Assembly: GCA_013396995.1 (NCBI GenBank)
Contig: VWZP01003839.1
Span: 1,181,976 to 1,245,975 of the forward strand
Reading direction: 5' to 3'
DNA from: Dicaeum eximium
Taxonomy: Eukaryota; Chordata; Aves; Passeriformes; Dicaeidae
DNA length: 64,000 nt
How positions within the stretch are numbered: position 1 is the first letter of the stretch; every line of letters begins with the position of its first letter. The notes under the pieces are model-generated. The model saw nothing but the letters and a program-made list of their open reading frames with translations, did not search any database and had not been told where the DNA came from. Positions 1-13,100 of this stretch are shown here, piece after piece. Both the position numbers and the translations under genes were made by a program.

Positions 1-3000
1 GATAACTTCATACACCTATTGGATTCTAGTAGTGTAATGCAGTAAAGTATTGCCAATCCATTTTAACACTTATTGTCTTATTAGATGGCTATTAAAGACA
101 CACTAAAATTTGCTTTTCCTTCCACACTGCCTGTTTCCCTTTATGTTTTAAAGATTAAATAAACATCCCTGATTTCCTGATAAAGGAAAAACCACACTTG
201 TAAACTTCCAAGGCCTTATCTTAAGCTCCCCAACCCACAGACTTTTCAGAGCTCACTTTGACTAACTGCTGGTGCCTACTGAAAAGGGCTTCACTGCTTG
301 CTTTGGGAATGGCACAACTTTCACCAGCCTGTAGGCAGAACTGAAGGGAAATAATCTCCTTTAGAAAATAATTCCATTTCCATTTGGCCAGAAAGCTATT
401 TTTCATTTAAGGGCATGTCATGGTGCACTGACTTCATTCTACCCAAAGGCTGAAACATTGCCATTAACCCTCAGATTTATTAGAGGGGGGAGGGGAATTG
501 ACATTAAAAATACATGGTCTGTGCTTCAAATCTTGGTTAACCATCTTCACAATTCAATTCAGAAATGGTGCATCCTGGATTAGAGCTAGTAAAATAACAA
601 TCTTACATTTCTTTCACACCATCCACCCCAGCTTTGTCCTCTGGGAAGGTTTTTCTGACAGGTCTTCCCAAGGTAACTACTGTGGGCATTTGTGCCAAAG
701 ACCAATTCCACAACTTCTGTAAAGAGCATCACTGGAGATCCAATGTTGATCCCATAGCCACATCTTATCATTCCTCACTTCTACCAGTGTCTTTCGGAAA
801 CTAGTAGAGTCTTGCAAATACAGCATACAGTACCAAAAACCTAGAAAAAGTTGGAAAACACTTAATCCTAGTTTATATGCAAAGTTTCAAATGCAATGTC
901 AATTTCTACTGGTTTTGAGGGAACATTGCTCTGCTTGGTGCAGGAGACCAATTAGAGATTGAATGCAGATAATGCCCATCAAGGAGCTGTAAATGAAGAT
1001 ATGGCTCAGACTTACTTTTCAGGTTAAATTAGGCAGTGTTGAGCTGACACAGCTGCCAGTAAGAAAAAGGTAACTTCTCTCTACACCTACACAACTGAAG
1101 TGTAGACTTATTACTCTCTAGAAAACACAGTATATATGCTTATATTTCCTCTAGGACTCACCCAGTTTGGTCCGCATCAAGCTTAAGACAGTTGAGAAAA
1201 AAACCAAGTTTTGCCTGAATGGAAATGTACAGGAACTTACCTTCATGGCATGACTCATACCTTCCTTTATATAGCAGCATCAGAAGTCAATGAGAAGAGA
1301 TTTCTGCCAAGATTGCTGCTTTTACTTCCTGAGAGTTTGAAAATTGAACACGTGCATGTTTCACCCTTTTATGTATAATTTCTGAAGGTCAGCAATGACT
1401 GCTGGAAGATGACACTGCATCACTCTGGAAAACTACAAAGAAGGTGAAACACATCAGTGCTAATACCTACTGGTCCCAGTAGGGCAAGGAAAAAACGCAG
1501 CTGCCTATGTAAAAATCTATATGGATTATACTTGGTGCAGACACTTGATACCCACGTTCAAGGGGGTGCATTAATTATCTGGAAGACCACCTTAATTACG
1601 GTAAAGGCAGATCACACTGGCAAAAGAGTAAGAAGAATTAACTTGGCCTGAATGGCATTTGGAATATTGAAACAGCTAAAAACAGGAAGGATGACTTGTG
1701 CTTGCAACAGAAGGTGCACAGCATGTGTGCTTTGCTGTTAACAACAGTACTGAATCCTGGATACAGACAAAACAAATGGGAAATCAATGCAAAGAACTCA
1801 GGGATTATGCCAGAAGACAAGAAACAACTTGAATATTCCACAAAGGAAGAAGCTAAAGCCTCATTTAGGTGCAGAAAAGGGAGTTCCATCTTTCAGAACA
1901 GCATCCCTTGGGTGTAATCCAAGGAGAAGGTATAATAGAGTTGACACAAAAATCTCCATGTGCAGCCACTAATTTTTCCTTAAGAAGAAATAAATGAAAG
2001 CATTGGTAGTTTGAGGCACCTTAAATTCATTCTGGGAGGGATGTTTCTTCTTAAAGTCAGTGAAACAAGTTTTCCAAAATAGTCTGTGTATTAAGCAAAA
2101 AGGAGTTAAGTTTTACCTGTCTTTGTAGGAATGCTTCAGTACTGAATGATTGCAGGACAAAGTTGCTTGGACCTACAAAAATTTTGGCAAAACAAGAATC
2201 CTACAAAATCTGTGTTTGCTGCACAAAGGAGTAACTCTTCAGCAACCACAACACATGCAAGACTGAACCTACAACATTCAGAGGACCTGACATTGAATGC
2301 ACGTTGGAGGACGCTGCTTACACTGCATTCCCAAATCTTAGCTGGGGAAGATACCTGAACAAGTGTGCTAAGAAGAAGGGGAACACTTCAAAACCACAAG
2401 AACTATTCTTTTAACAGTTTTGTCCATAAGTTTCATTTCATAAAAGCACAACCACCACTAGCTAAAAGTTAAGGAGGTTGTGGCCCAGGTTGCAAAAACA
2501 AACCAAAATATAACAGAACAAAGCTAGCAGTGACACCAAAATATTCTCACTTGCAGCTCACTATCCTGATTCTTTCCTCTCTTTTGGGTTTCCACAAATA
2601 TTATTTAAAAAAAAGCAAACAAACAAACTGTCAATTTCTTTATTGCAAGACCAGCAATTACTCTACTGTTTGTGCATTTCAAGGTTTCTGAGTGAGCCCA
2701 AATGATATTTAAGGCCTTGAGCTTTCACGCATGCTGTGAACTATCATGACCAGACATAGTTACTGTTAAATACTTCAACAGGAGTTGAACTGGACAAGCA
2801 ATTCTGTGCAACCAGCCATCCAGCTGCACTACAACTACAAGTAGTGTTTAAATGATTTTGCACATAATAGATAAAAAATGCCTTCAGGGTTGATTATTGA
2901 ATTTCTTTTGATTTTTTAAAAAATTATTTATCTTACATCTAGTTCTATGAATACTTAAATTTTAAGTGCAGGTGTGCAACATTATTATGCTTGAACATCA

Positions 3001-4770
3001 TGCAGCAGTTGAAGTTACTTCTCTTCTTCCCTCCCCATTGATCCCCATTTTATTCAACTCGTCCTGTAAATATCAGTATAGGTCAAGGTACAAATTCTGG
3101 TTCCTTTCTAATGGGTGTACAGAACCAGGTATAATCAAAGAGATAGCTAAAGAAATGCTATCATTAAGAAGAGAAAAAGTTGAAGCCTCCTTTAGCATAG
3201 TTCTGTAGCTGGAAATGTCTACTGAGGTGCAACATACAAAGGGTGAAGTATTGGAATGGTCACCTACGTTGTATCAAGTACCAACAAACTCCTGAAGGAC
3301 TTTCTGGCATGCCAATAAAAGGAACAGGAAAGGGTCTGGCTTGTTAAGTCATAGCCAGCAACAAGTGGAATATTGCAACTCTGAAGGTTTCGTGTGATCA
3401 AACCCATCCTTTAAAACCACCATTGAATTAGCACAGATCCTGCAATCCTAAAGTTAAAAATAAAGTTATCAGAGGAGGCAGAGCAAGTAAAAGGGCACAA
3501 AGACAACTGAGAACATTTACACTGTCCTGGCATTAATGTAAGTTTACTTCCCTGAACTATGCTACCAGGAGTTTGTTGCTTTCTAAAGCTGAAAAATATT
3601 TGCTAAAGAAGATCAAGATAAAGAAACATATGAAGTATAATAGACCAAAGCTTTGAAAATAGTACATTAAAAAGTCAGGCAAGAAATAGAGCAATAAATA
3701 AAGAGGATTAAAAAAAAACCAATCAAGACGACATTACTAACTGCTCTTGAAGATACCTGCAAAGGAAACTGCAGTTCTGAAAAAAAAAAAAACAAACCTA
3801 ACTTGCTCACACACCTTTATCATTAATTGTTTCTGAAGCTGCTAATTCCTTCTCTTCTCTAAAACACATTATGAGCTTGGCAGGTTAACAAAAGGTAAAC
3901 AACTTGAATGACAACAATGCACAAAGGACTTACAGGTACATTCCCTGACAGACAAATTTCCATGCAGGGAAAGGTAACTATTTGGAGCCACTGATCATAA
4001 AGGCGTTTGGGAGAATGTTCTGATTGCCAGAACAAGAAACTGATATTTATCATCACAAGGCCTAGTTAAAACAAAGAACCTAGCATACTACCTGTGCAGA
4101 AAATAAGAACTGACTAATGCCAACACTGTGAACGGTGCTGCCAGAACTTCTGCAGACATGAGCACTCTCCTGAAACAAAAAGTCTCCAATTCCTTAAAAG
4201 TTACAGCTTTGGGGAAGAGGTTCTCTAGTTCAAATATCTTTCACACAAGCATTCCTTTCTGCCTCAGACTTCTCCTCCAGGGCTGTAGATTTCTCAGTCA
4301 TTTCAACATGACTTTTCTAATAGGTTTCCAACCCATAATAAATTTTGCTGTTCTGAAAGGCGATAAAAACGCAGTGTACACTCAGATAACAGGCTACAGA
4401 AAAAAGAAGTGCAGAATAATAGGGCGAAAAGTATATCAAGTATTTCATACTGACTTTGCCCTCAGAGAAGCTGCTGAGCTATTTTTTGCAGACAAGTTCC
4501 ACTCCTATGTCATATTTTCATGGCAAATACAGAAGCCCCACGGAATAAAGGGATTACTTCATTCTAAGTCAGGTTCTTGAACACCAAGCCTGTGCAGGTC
4601 CTGATGTCAAGTTCTGCTGCTTCACTGTGCTCCTTTCAAATGTCTCTTCATCAGAAGTCATCATGAATTCTCAGTGAAATGTTTTGGAAGTGGACAACAT
4701 AGGACTACTCAGCAACAGGGGAATTTAGTGGTACATCAGAAGTTAGGACATGTACAGTGCTCAGCCAAGC

Positions 4771-4815
4771 TACAGAACCACAAGGTTGGAAGAGACCTTT
4801 ATGATCATCGAGATC
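4771..4815 (-). mobile_element. Short CR1 3' end remnant, inverted
   Basis: The plus strand shows CAGAACCACAAGGTTGGAAG followed by AGACC...ATGATCATCGAGATC. This matches the usual start of an inverted avian CR1 tail (ACAAGGTTGGAAGAGACC...GATCATCGAGTCC). Only about 45 bases are recognisable, so the right limit is uncertain. Confidence 0.6.
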
Positions 4816-7083
4816 ACAGAAGAGCATTGCTTAAAAGCATAAGGAAGGCTCTTACTTCTGGCCTTGGTATCCATGGAAGGTACAGAGGGGAACAACCCCT
4901 TATAGCACTTTTAAAACAGCCCTATGCCATGAGAGGTGCAGAATTAAGCCCAACGCACTGCAGGCAAAAGACACCAGCTGTGCTGAATTCTGTTGAGCAT
5001 TTCTGCTCTGAACTGGGTCTCTGAATCTTCTGCAACAAGCCGCAGTAACTGACCTGAGCATAACCACAATCAAGAGTCATTAACAGAAACCAAAAAAGGC
5101 TTCTCTTCACAGAAGCCATATATCTACTCACAAAAACCTTCAAAAAATAATGAAAGGTATGGTGAAATTCAACTCAATATGAAAGTATGTCAGCCATTTT
5201 CCAGAGACACACCCAGTGACTACAGTGCTGATGCATTTGACAATGGCCATAGCACATGCACCAAGAAATCACACTTTGCCATTTTTATAACACACCAAAA
5301 TCAAGTATGCTGGAGAGAAGAACAGTTCTTATGCAATACTTTCCTAAATTCTGTGCTTTCATCTGATATTACACACAGGTATGTGGAAGAGCCTTTTAGA
5401 AGGCAATTACAGCCCACCACAGACCCAGAGAATTCATCCTACTGGGCTGCTGAGCAGACAGAGGCAGTAGCAATTTTCAGACTGCCAATTCCTCATCTCT
5501 TGCACATTTCTCTTACTTGAGATTCAAAGCATATTCATACCAGTAAAAACAGTATTGATTTCACTTTGAAAAACAAACACTCATATCTTCGCAGTAGAAG
5601 TTAATTAGTCAGTGCTCCTGGGGGTGGGCAGCAGGCAGCAGAATGAAACCAAGAGTCATCACACAGGGAGCTTCTTCCTGAAACTCAGAAGTGTTATTTA
5701 AAGGGTTTACACTGCTCTAACATTTGCCCCAACACACAGGGTACCGGGATATATTTGAAGTCCTGAGGTATTTCCCAAATCCCAGTGGGAAGAACCTGGA
5801 GCTTAAAGCACCTGTGCTTGGTCTCCAGCCAAAAGGAAAAGGTATTTCAGTGAAAACTTCCCTGAACTAACAGTGAATTGGTCATACAATCTCATTAAGA
5901 GACACTGCACAATAACAACTATATTGATAAAGGAGAGAGAAGTGTGTAAGAAAACAAGGGGGAGAGAAAGCTGTGATATACCATATACCTCCGCCCAAAT
6001 TTTAACTTTTGACTGCAGATTTCAAGAAACTGCTGTACAGCGCAAAAATCAGCACAACACTAGAAAGCTTCATGTGAGAGAAGTCGTATATTTTCTGCAC
6101 ACTCAGCAGCAAGCCCTCAGGCAGTAGTTCTAGCAAATAGTCTTCAAGGATATAACTACAATTCCGTGCCCCAGGGTAGAATGTCCTGCTGTGCAGGAAG
6201 GATTTGGGGAGGAATGGATATCATATTATTCTGATACACATCTATGTGAGGCAAAGTTTAGTGTATGCAAGGGTGTGACACTACACATCATTGTCTTTTG
6301 TTGATTTTCTTGCATTTAATCTTACAGTGGTATTTCAAGTAATGTCTCTTTACCACCAATCCTTTAAACAAGTTAAATTACAAGACATACTTAATAGACA
6401 TATTAGGCTAGTGATAGCCAGGAAATTCACATCAATTTGACCAAGGCCAATGTCACAATCCCCATTCTGTTCTTCAGCCCATCAGTGCTTCTTCCCATCT
6501 TGGAGCCCGAGGCAGATTCCTCAGTCAGACCCTTTTCCACAGCCTTCCCATTCCTACCAAAATGAGAACCTGTTGGTGAAATGTCAGCTTCAGGAGACAG
6601 GGGAAGCAGCCCCTCATCCTCAGCCAGGGAGGCAGAAGCACTGTCCATGGAAAGCACTCCCACACCTGCATGCATCCAGGTCCTGCTCTCCCCAGAATCT
6701 CTCCCAGCACTCCCAAGGGAGGCAGTAGTGTGTCATGGCCAGGAGAGTGCCCAGTGGAGCACAGCAAGGCAGGAAACAGGCTGGCAGCACAGCCCATGCC
6801 ACAAGCCATGCTGCAGGCAAGGAACACGGAGCAGTTGTGGCAGGCTGAATGCAGAGATCCCCTGGAAGCATTTAGCATCTCCAGGCTTTTCCCTTGCCCA
6901 AAAGAGTACATTTCTCAAACCACTGCCAAAGGCTGTCTTACTAGATCATAAGCTTATTGAAGCATTAAGATAGTGTTAAGCTCCACATAAGCAATTTTAT
7001 AGGAGGTCAACAGGTACATCTAGGAGATGGAAATTCGATGGCATTTCCATAGGTTCTTCTGTATCACTGTCATGTTTTAGGGT

Positions 7084-7172
7084 TGGTTTTGTGGCTTTTT
7101 TTTTTTTTTTTTCACTTGTTTCTCTGTTTTGTTTGGTTTTTTGGGGTTTTTTGTTTGTTTTTTTTTTTTTTT
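7084..7172. repeat. T-rich low-complexity tract
   Basis: It is made of poly(T) runs at about 7,096-7,112 and 7,158-7,172 with T/G-rich sequence between (TTTTGTTTGG, TTGGGGTTTT). It is a simple sequence; no element could be identified next to it. Confidence 0.9.
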
Positions 7173-10100
7173 AAGATAAGGAAAAATTAAGCCTGCAGTA
7201 AATGATCATTAAAGAGCCATAGATCAAGCCCATCCCCATCCAGCCTTTGGACTTGGCAAGTACAGGTAATATTTTACTTCCTTGATTCATATCAGAAATC
7301 CAGAGAGTTTTTCATCTTATTTATCAATCAATCTGTTGAACATAACTATTGTTATTCCTTCCAAACCCCTCTTCAGGGCCAGTGTGCCAGTTTAAAACCA
7401 ACCTATTTTTCCTCCACATCAAGTCCAAGAATATAAAGTTTCTTGTCCACGTCAGGCCCTATTGTTTCTAGGCCCTGAAATAATTACTCTATCATGTGTA
7501 GCAAATGACATGCCAACACAACTCCACCCAGGTTGCACATTCACCACAAACAAATTATCAACTGGGCTTGATTTTCATTTTCAACCCAGTTACATAACCC
7601 ATGGACAGCAGGAGCTGTCTCACTGGCATATTAGTGGTATGTGTAAGTAGGTATTTCTGAGCTGTGCACACGGACTGGGGCATGGCACTGCTCAAGACAG
7701 GCAGCATGGGGGAGGAGGCAACAGTGAAGGCAGTGCTCACGAGCTGGATTGAGTTCTCCCTTGGCCTTGTGGCTCCCAGAATGCCTCCACAAGCATCACC
7801 TCCTCTTGAATTTACCAATGTACCTCTACCAAGTAATTATCCTTCAGCTGCTTTTATTTCAACCAACTCAAGTGTATTTAGACTGAAGTTTTCCACACCA
7901 GAAGATTGCCTCAGGCTGAATTCTTTTGCAAACTTTCAAGCTTAACTAGTTCAGCTATTTCTGAGAATAAGGTGAGGAGAAAAATACTGATGTTGCTTAG
8001 GTCAAAAATTAAGCATCCCTCACTGCCTTCAAATGAAACACTCCTTTGGAGCACTGAGATGAGTACAAAGGGCAGGAATATGTGCACGTCATGTTCCATG
8101 AGGAAAGGATAGAATAGAAGTATAAAGATGAGCTCCCACTGTAATTTTGAAAGTGATCAAGCTATTTAAATTCAGGAGCCATTTGTAGTCCATCTTAATA
8201 TTCCTCTTATATAGGCATACAGCTTTTTGGCTGTATCATGCAAGAGCATGTGTAGTGTTTATACATGATTGAAGGCCATATTAACATATCATTTGTCTTT
8301 ATATTACTTCTAGGTATGTATGTTATATGTATTATAATACATAACTGTAGCCAGGCTACACTCAATGTTATTGCTTTCCTTTTAAAACTCTTTGCCTTGA
8401 TTCAAATAGCAATTCGCTCTTCTTTCGTGAGCAGCCTGCTTCATTCTTTGTTGACACCAAGAACTGAACAAGTACTTCAGCTACAAGAACTACACATTCA
8501 AAAGCATCCTTGCCTTGTTAGTGTCTTGTGAAGGAGACCTGTACACTTCAGAAAGCTTCTACTGCAACTTTTCAAAATAAACTACCAACAAAACACAGTT
8601 GCATTTTCTACCACTCAGTAGTACAAAAACACAAGAACCAAAAACTCATAGAGCCCCAATTCCCACCAGTGCACACAGCCAAGTCCAAGACTTGTATCCT
8701 GATGCTCAAGTAGGCAAGTCTTCTTAAATGACCATCAATGTCTCACACCAATAGTTGGAGATCCAAACTGCACCTCCTTACAATTTTTCTTTTTAAAGCC
8801 CAACCAGAAATAATATCTAGTTGTTCCTTCTTTCCCCTCCTCATAAAGCAGGTGCTTTGAGAGTTAATTTGAGAGTGATTTCTCTGTATATTGTGATTTC
8901 TTACCTGAAGTGATCATGCCTACCCATTACCTGTTCTGGGATTCGAGGATCTAGATTACTTTAAATAATGACCTATTTTCTAGAGCACAACTTCCAGCAA
9001 GGTTCCTTGTAAAGCTAATACTGCATGTTCCATAGACTACAGTTATTCCTTAACATCAGTTTACATCTGAAAGACAACACAGCATGGGGCCAGCTCTAGG
9101 CATAATCAAGGCATGCAGTTGCCTAGAGAAACAGGCCAGTGTATGGGGCAAAACAGTCTTCCCTCCTGTCCAATCCTGCCTATACTGCAGTCCTAGACAG
9201 GGACAGACAGATGTTCCTGCAAAATGCAGGATAGGGATTGGGGCAGCAGTTTGCTTCATATTTGCTGAAGTGACAAATGGAGCACTCTCCAACCTGTCCC
9301 ATCCCTCAAGTCCTCCAGCAGCTGCAGCAACAACCCAAAGCTGCTTCTCCAGAGCTCTGCCCCTGACCTGATATCCCAATTCCAACCTGCTCTTCCTCCC
9401 TTTACCACGTGGGGAAAGATGCCTGGCTTGACTATCCTCAGACCTTCATACTCAAGAACAACAGCCATCCTCAAAACCCACCCAGTAGCCTTGCTGGCCC
9501 CAGACTACAACAGCTCTTGGCAGCTTAACAGTCTGAGGCATTGTAAGCTGAGTGTGACAAAAAGAGTCCTTCCCATATCTGGCTTCAAAAGCATCCCTAC
9601 AACTGCCAGAAGTAATTTTGCTTGGCTCTCTTCAGTCCTACCAGTAGTAAAACGAAGACGCATTAGCAGGTATGCATAAGACAAAGCAGTATCAACAGAG
9701 GTCATGATGTGCCAAGCCCATGCACAAATCAAAGCCCTCATAGATCAAACACCTAGGTCCTTGCAGCCTGAGCAAAGGAGGCTGCCTTCAGCTGAGGCAA
9801 CCTGTACCTTCTCTGGACCAGATACCACAAACCCCCTACACACACATACACCCCCCTATTAGTGGGTTATTTACAAAACAAAGCATAAGAGAAACCCCAC
9901 AGACTCATTTGAAACAGCTCCCCAAGTTAATTCTCGTGCTTTCTATGCTCTCCAACATATTTGTGAAGTACTATCTCCCCCTTTTTCTCTAACATTGTCC
10001 CAGTCATGACTGAAGCAGATTATTTGGCAGATCAGGCACATTTCACAAGCTCAGCACACAGGTCCTGCAACAGTCTCACAGTAATATATGAGTCAGTTAA

Positions 10101-13100
10101 ACACCACTAGAATTCCCCACGTTCCCAAGAGTTCACCCTGTACTAAACAATGTCATCACTGAGGACAGGAATTGGGACACTGAATGTTTCAGGTGGTGTC
10201 TGTGCAGGATGGGGGAGAGTCCTTGAAAACCCTTCCATTATGAAGGGTTCACACGCTCCACCCAAGCTGGACAGGCATCATCACCAAGATAGAGCAGCTC
10301 CCTCAAGCTGATTAGGTCCTTGAGAACACAACAGCAAAGCATGCACATGACAAACAGCTAATTCTATAGACATGTATGAAATATATTGTTTGACATAAAT
10401 TCCAAACAAATACTAGAAACAAAAATCACAGAATACCTTGCCCATGTGTATGATTCTCCCATGTGAGAAGGTACACAACGACATTTATCAGGTCCGTGCT
10501 GTCAGATTCCTTTAGTGCTAGGTATCTGCTCATTCTGCTGTCCTTTGCATCAGTGACTCAGTGATATGTTCCTTAAGGACAGAAACTTCTATTGGTGGCA
10601 ATGGGGAAAAGGCAGAGGCATTTATCACAAGCTACAACAAAGCAATATTCTGCCAATACTGCAGTCATTACCAAATTGTTTTTCACAACGCTGAAAAAAA
10701 ATTCAAGATCCTCCTTTTTAATGCTACAAAGAACATATGCATTTCCATAAATCATGCAATCAGCATTTATAGCACCAGATTCCTGTAAAAGAATGCATCA
10801 GCTCAAGTCCTGATTTGTTTTCCTTGAGCGCTTCTCTCTTATTAGGCGACATTATCTTGTTCTTAAACAGTGAAACTGTAAATTACCCTTCTTTAATAAA
10901 AACTTATTTTTCCTCTGTCAGAATGCTGTTCAAAATATTTTTCACTAGCTTTTTATTTTCATGCTGACTCAGTTACTGAATTACAGTTTATTACAAGCAA
11001 CTGTTTTCAGATCAATTCTTTAAATCAAACAGTTTAGGTGATACTGTATTTTCTGTGCATACCAGTTTTGAAAAGCATACTAATTCAATGTTAAAGCATT
11101 ACAGGAGGAACACCTCTCTGTCTTTGCTTTATTCTTTCAGACAAAGCTTTCAGAAGAAACTGAGCAGCACAGATAAGTTTACATGGAAGTGTAATTTGCA
11201 ATTTACTCTCACATGTTAAGCAGTTTCCCTTTCTTTGGAAGGGGAACCGTTCTTGCAAGGTTCAGTAGGCAACCACGTTGTTAAATGTTTTCTTAACAAC
11301 TAATTTTTTCTGGTCCTGAAAAAAACATCTTTTAAAAACAACAGTATGATTTTGGGAGCTTGAAACATGTCCTTTTTTAGTCTCTCTCCAGGGCAAAGTC
11401 ATATTTTCAACACAGCCATTGAAGACAACTCTGAAACCACCCCTCATGTATTCAAGGGGAATCATTCACACTGCTTCAGTATATAATGTTGAAGAGTAAG
11501 CTCTGAAGATATTCCCTGCCATAATCAAATTCAATATCATTCTTCAGTAGATACTCTTTTCCTAAAAAACACAGGACTGCGCTTAGGTCCAATCTACTTA
11601 TATTAAGAAACTTGCCAATTTGGGGCATTCTTTTATAAGTAAAATTAAAAGCATGTTCTTTAGCTATTCAATTGCACCAACAGCTAAATGCTAGCCATGT
11701 AGGCAAGCCATCAGGCAGATGTTCTATTCAAAAGCAAGAAGGGAGCTACAGGTCCTTCTCAAAACTTGTTTCAATAAACTATTGCAGTGAGAGTGGCCAC
11801 ATTAAACAGATATCATTAGCTGTGGTCCATATTTATCACAGCAACCCCCCCTCAAAAAACATCCATAAGTTCTTCCCAGTCATCATGCAAAGACTTGGTT
11901 CACCTAATTCAGCTTCTAGTTATTGGACATTATTTTTTCTCACCACAACCCTACAACCTCATTAAAGAGTAAGAGAAATAAAATTCTCTATACTAACTAG
12001 CTATGGTATATTCAGGCAATCTAGGATGACATAAGTTATTGATTCCCGTGATGCAAATGACAGCATAAGACAAACTTGATGTAGTCATAATAAGCTCATG
12101 CACTCACTGGAGTGCAAAGTATGCACACAATTTAGGGTAGATCTGGCCATTTGTTCTGTGATGCCTCCCTTTCTTAGCATCTAGAAAAAGGCCTCTCCCA
12201 AACTGAACCTGTACATAACTCTTGGAAGGGTTACAGATCTTTTCCACAATTTTCTTTTGCACATTATCACAAATAAAACTAGTTTGTTTAAAATACTCCA
12301 TCCACCTCCAGAGAAATACTAGGAACCATCAACACAGGTAAGTACATGACTGATACATTATTTCTGCTGTGTGGCACCATACAGACATCTTCTTGAGGGA
12401 ACAAGTTGATATGGGACTCCTGAGACTATCAATAACCTACTGCTAATTTCATGTTAACTTACACTCATCGCCACCTTGGTTGTACCCACCTTCACTTTGT
12501 CACTTCAGACTAGTAGCTCAGTTAAGTTAACAACTAGTTTAAAATATAATCCAGCACAAGTCTTCTCTCTTGCACTTTAATTGACTGGGTGCTTTCAGTC
12601 CTACATTCAAGAGTATAACTAAAAATCCACTGTTGTTAATATATCCCATCATTAAGGCACATATAAACTAGCAAATGGCAAAGTTCTTCTCAGTCAGCAT
12701 AAGAAACCCTAAAAGGGTAGTTCAACAGCACAATGGTGATATCAACATTTAAATACTGAAAATTGACTCCAGAGAAAAAGGTACAACCAAGCATCTGCAT
12801 CTGTGAATGAGCCAAAAATCAGTGAGCCGTGTGCCAGATCTAACTTGCATTGAAATGCAACTGTCTTCTTTTGTGCCCTTTTAAAACTATTTAATTAGTA
12901 TACAACCAATTTGAGTGTTTAATTTTGAAGAACCATATTGCAGATACTAGTATGAAATATCATCTATGTTAAATTGTACAGAATGGTGAAAATACAGAAT
13001 TCCAATTGACTACAACTGCAAATGTACTGCATGAAAATTGAGATGCTCTACAGAATAAAGAGACTGCAGTTCTAATCAACCACCAATAAACACTGGGCAT

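Noticed and set aside
3934..4061. Minus-strand 42-codon segment with good acceptor and donor
   Set aside because: Its phase does not fit neighbouring candidates, and an alternative at 4,092-4,169 leaves a 30-base gap that cannot be an intron. It illustrates how easily false exons arise here.
4128..4580. 150-codon plus-strand frame
   Set aside because: No family, no splice sites in context. Similar lengths occur several times by chance in this window (22,041-22,523, 42,243-42,746, 49,613-50,068).
6427..6973. Overlapping open frames on both strands of a mildly GC-rich patch
   Set aside because: Frames on both strands are equally open, composition explains them, and no splice pair supports one of them.
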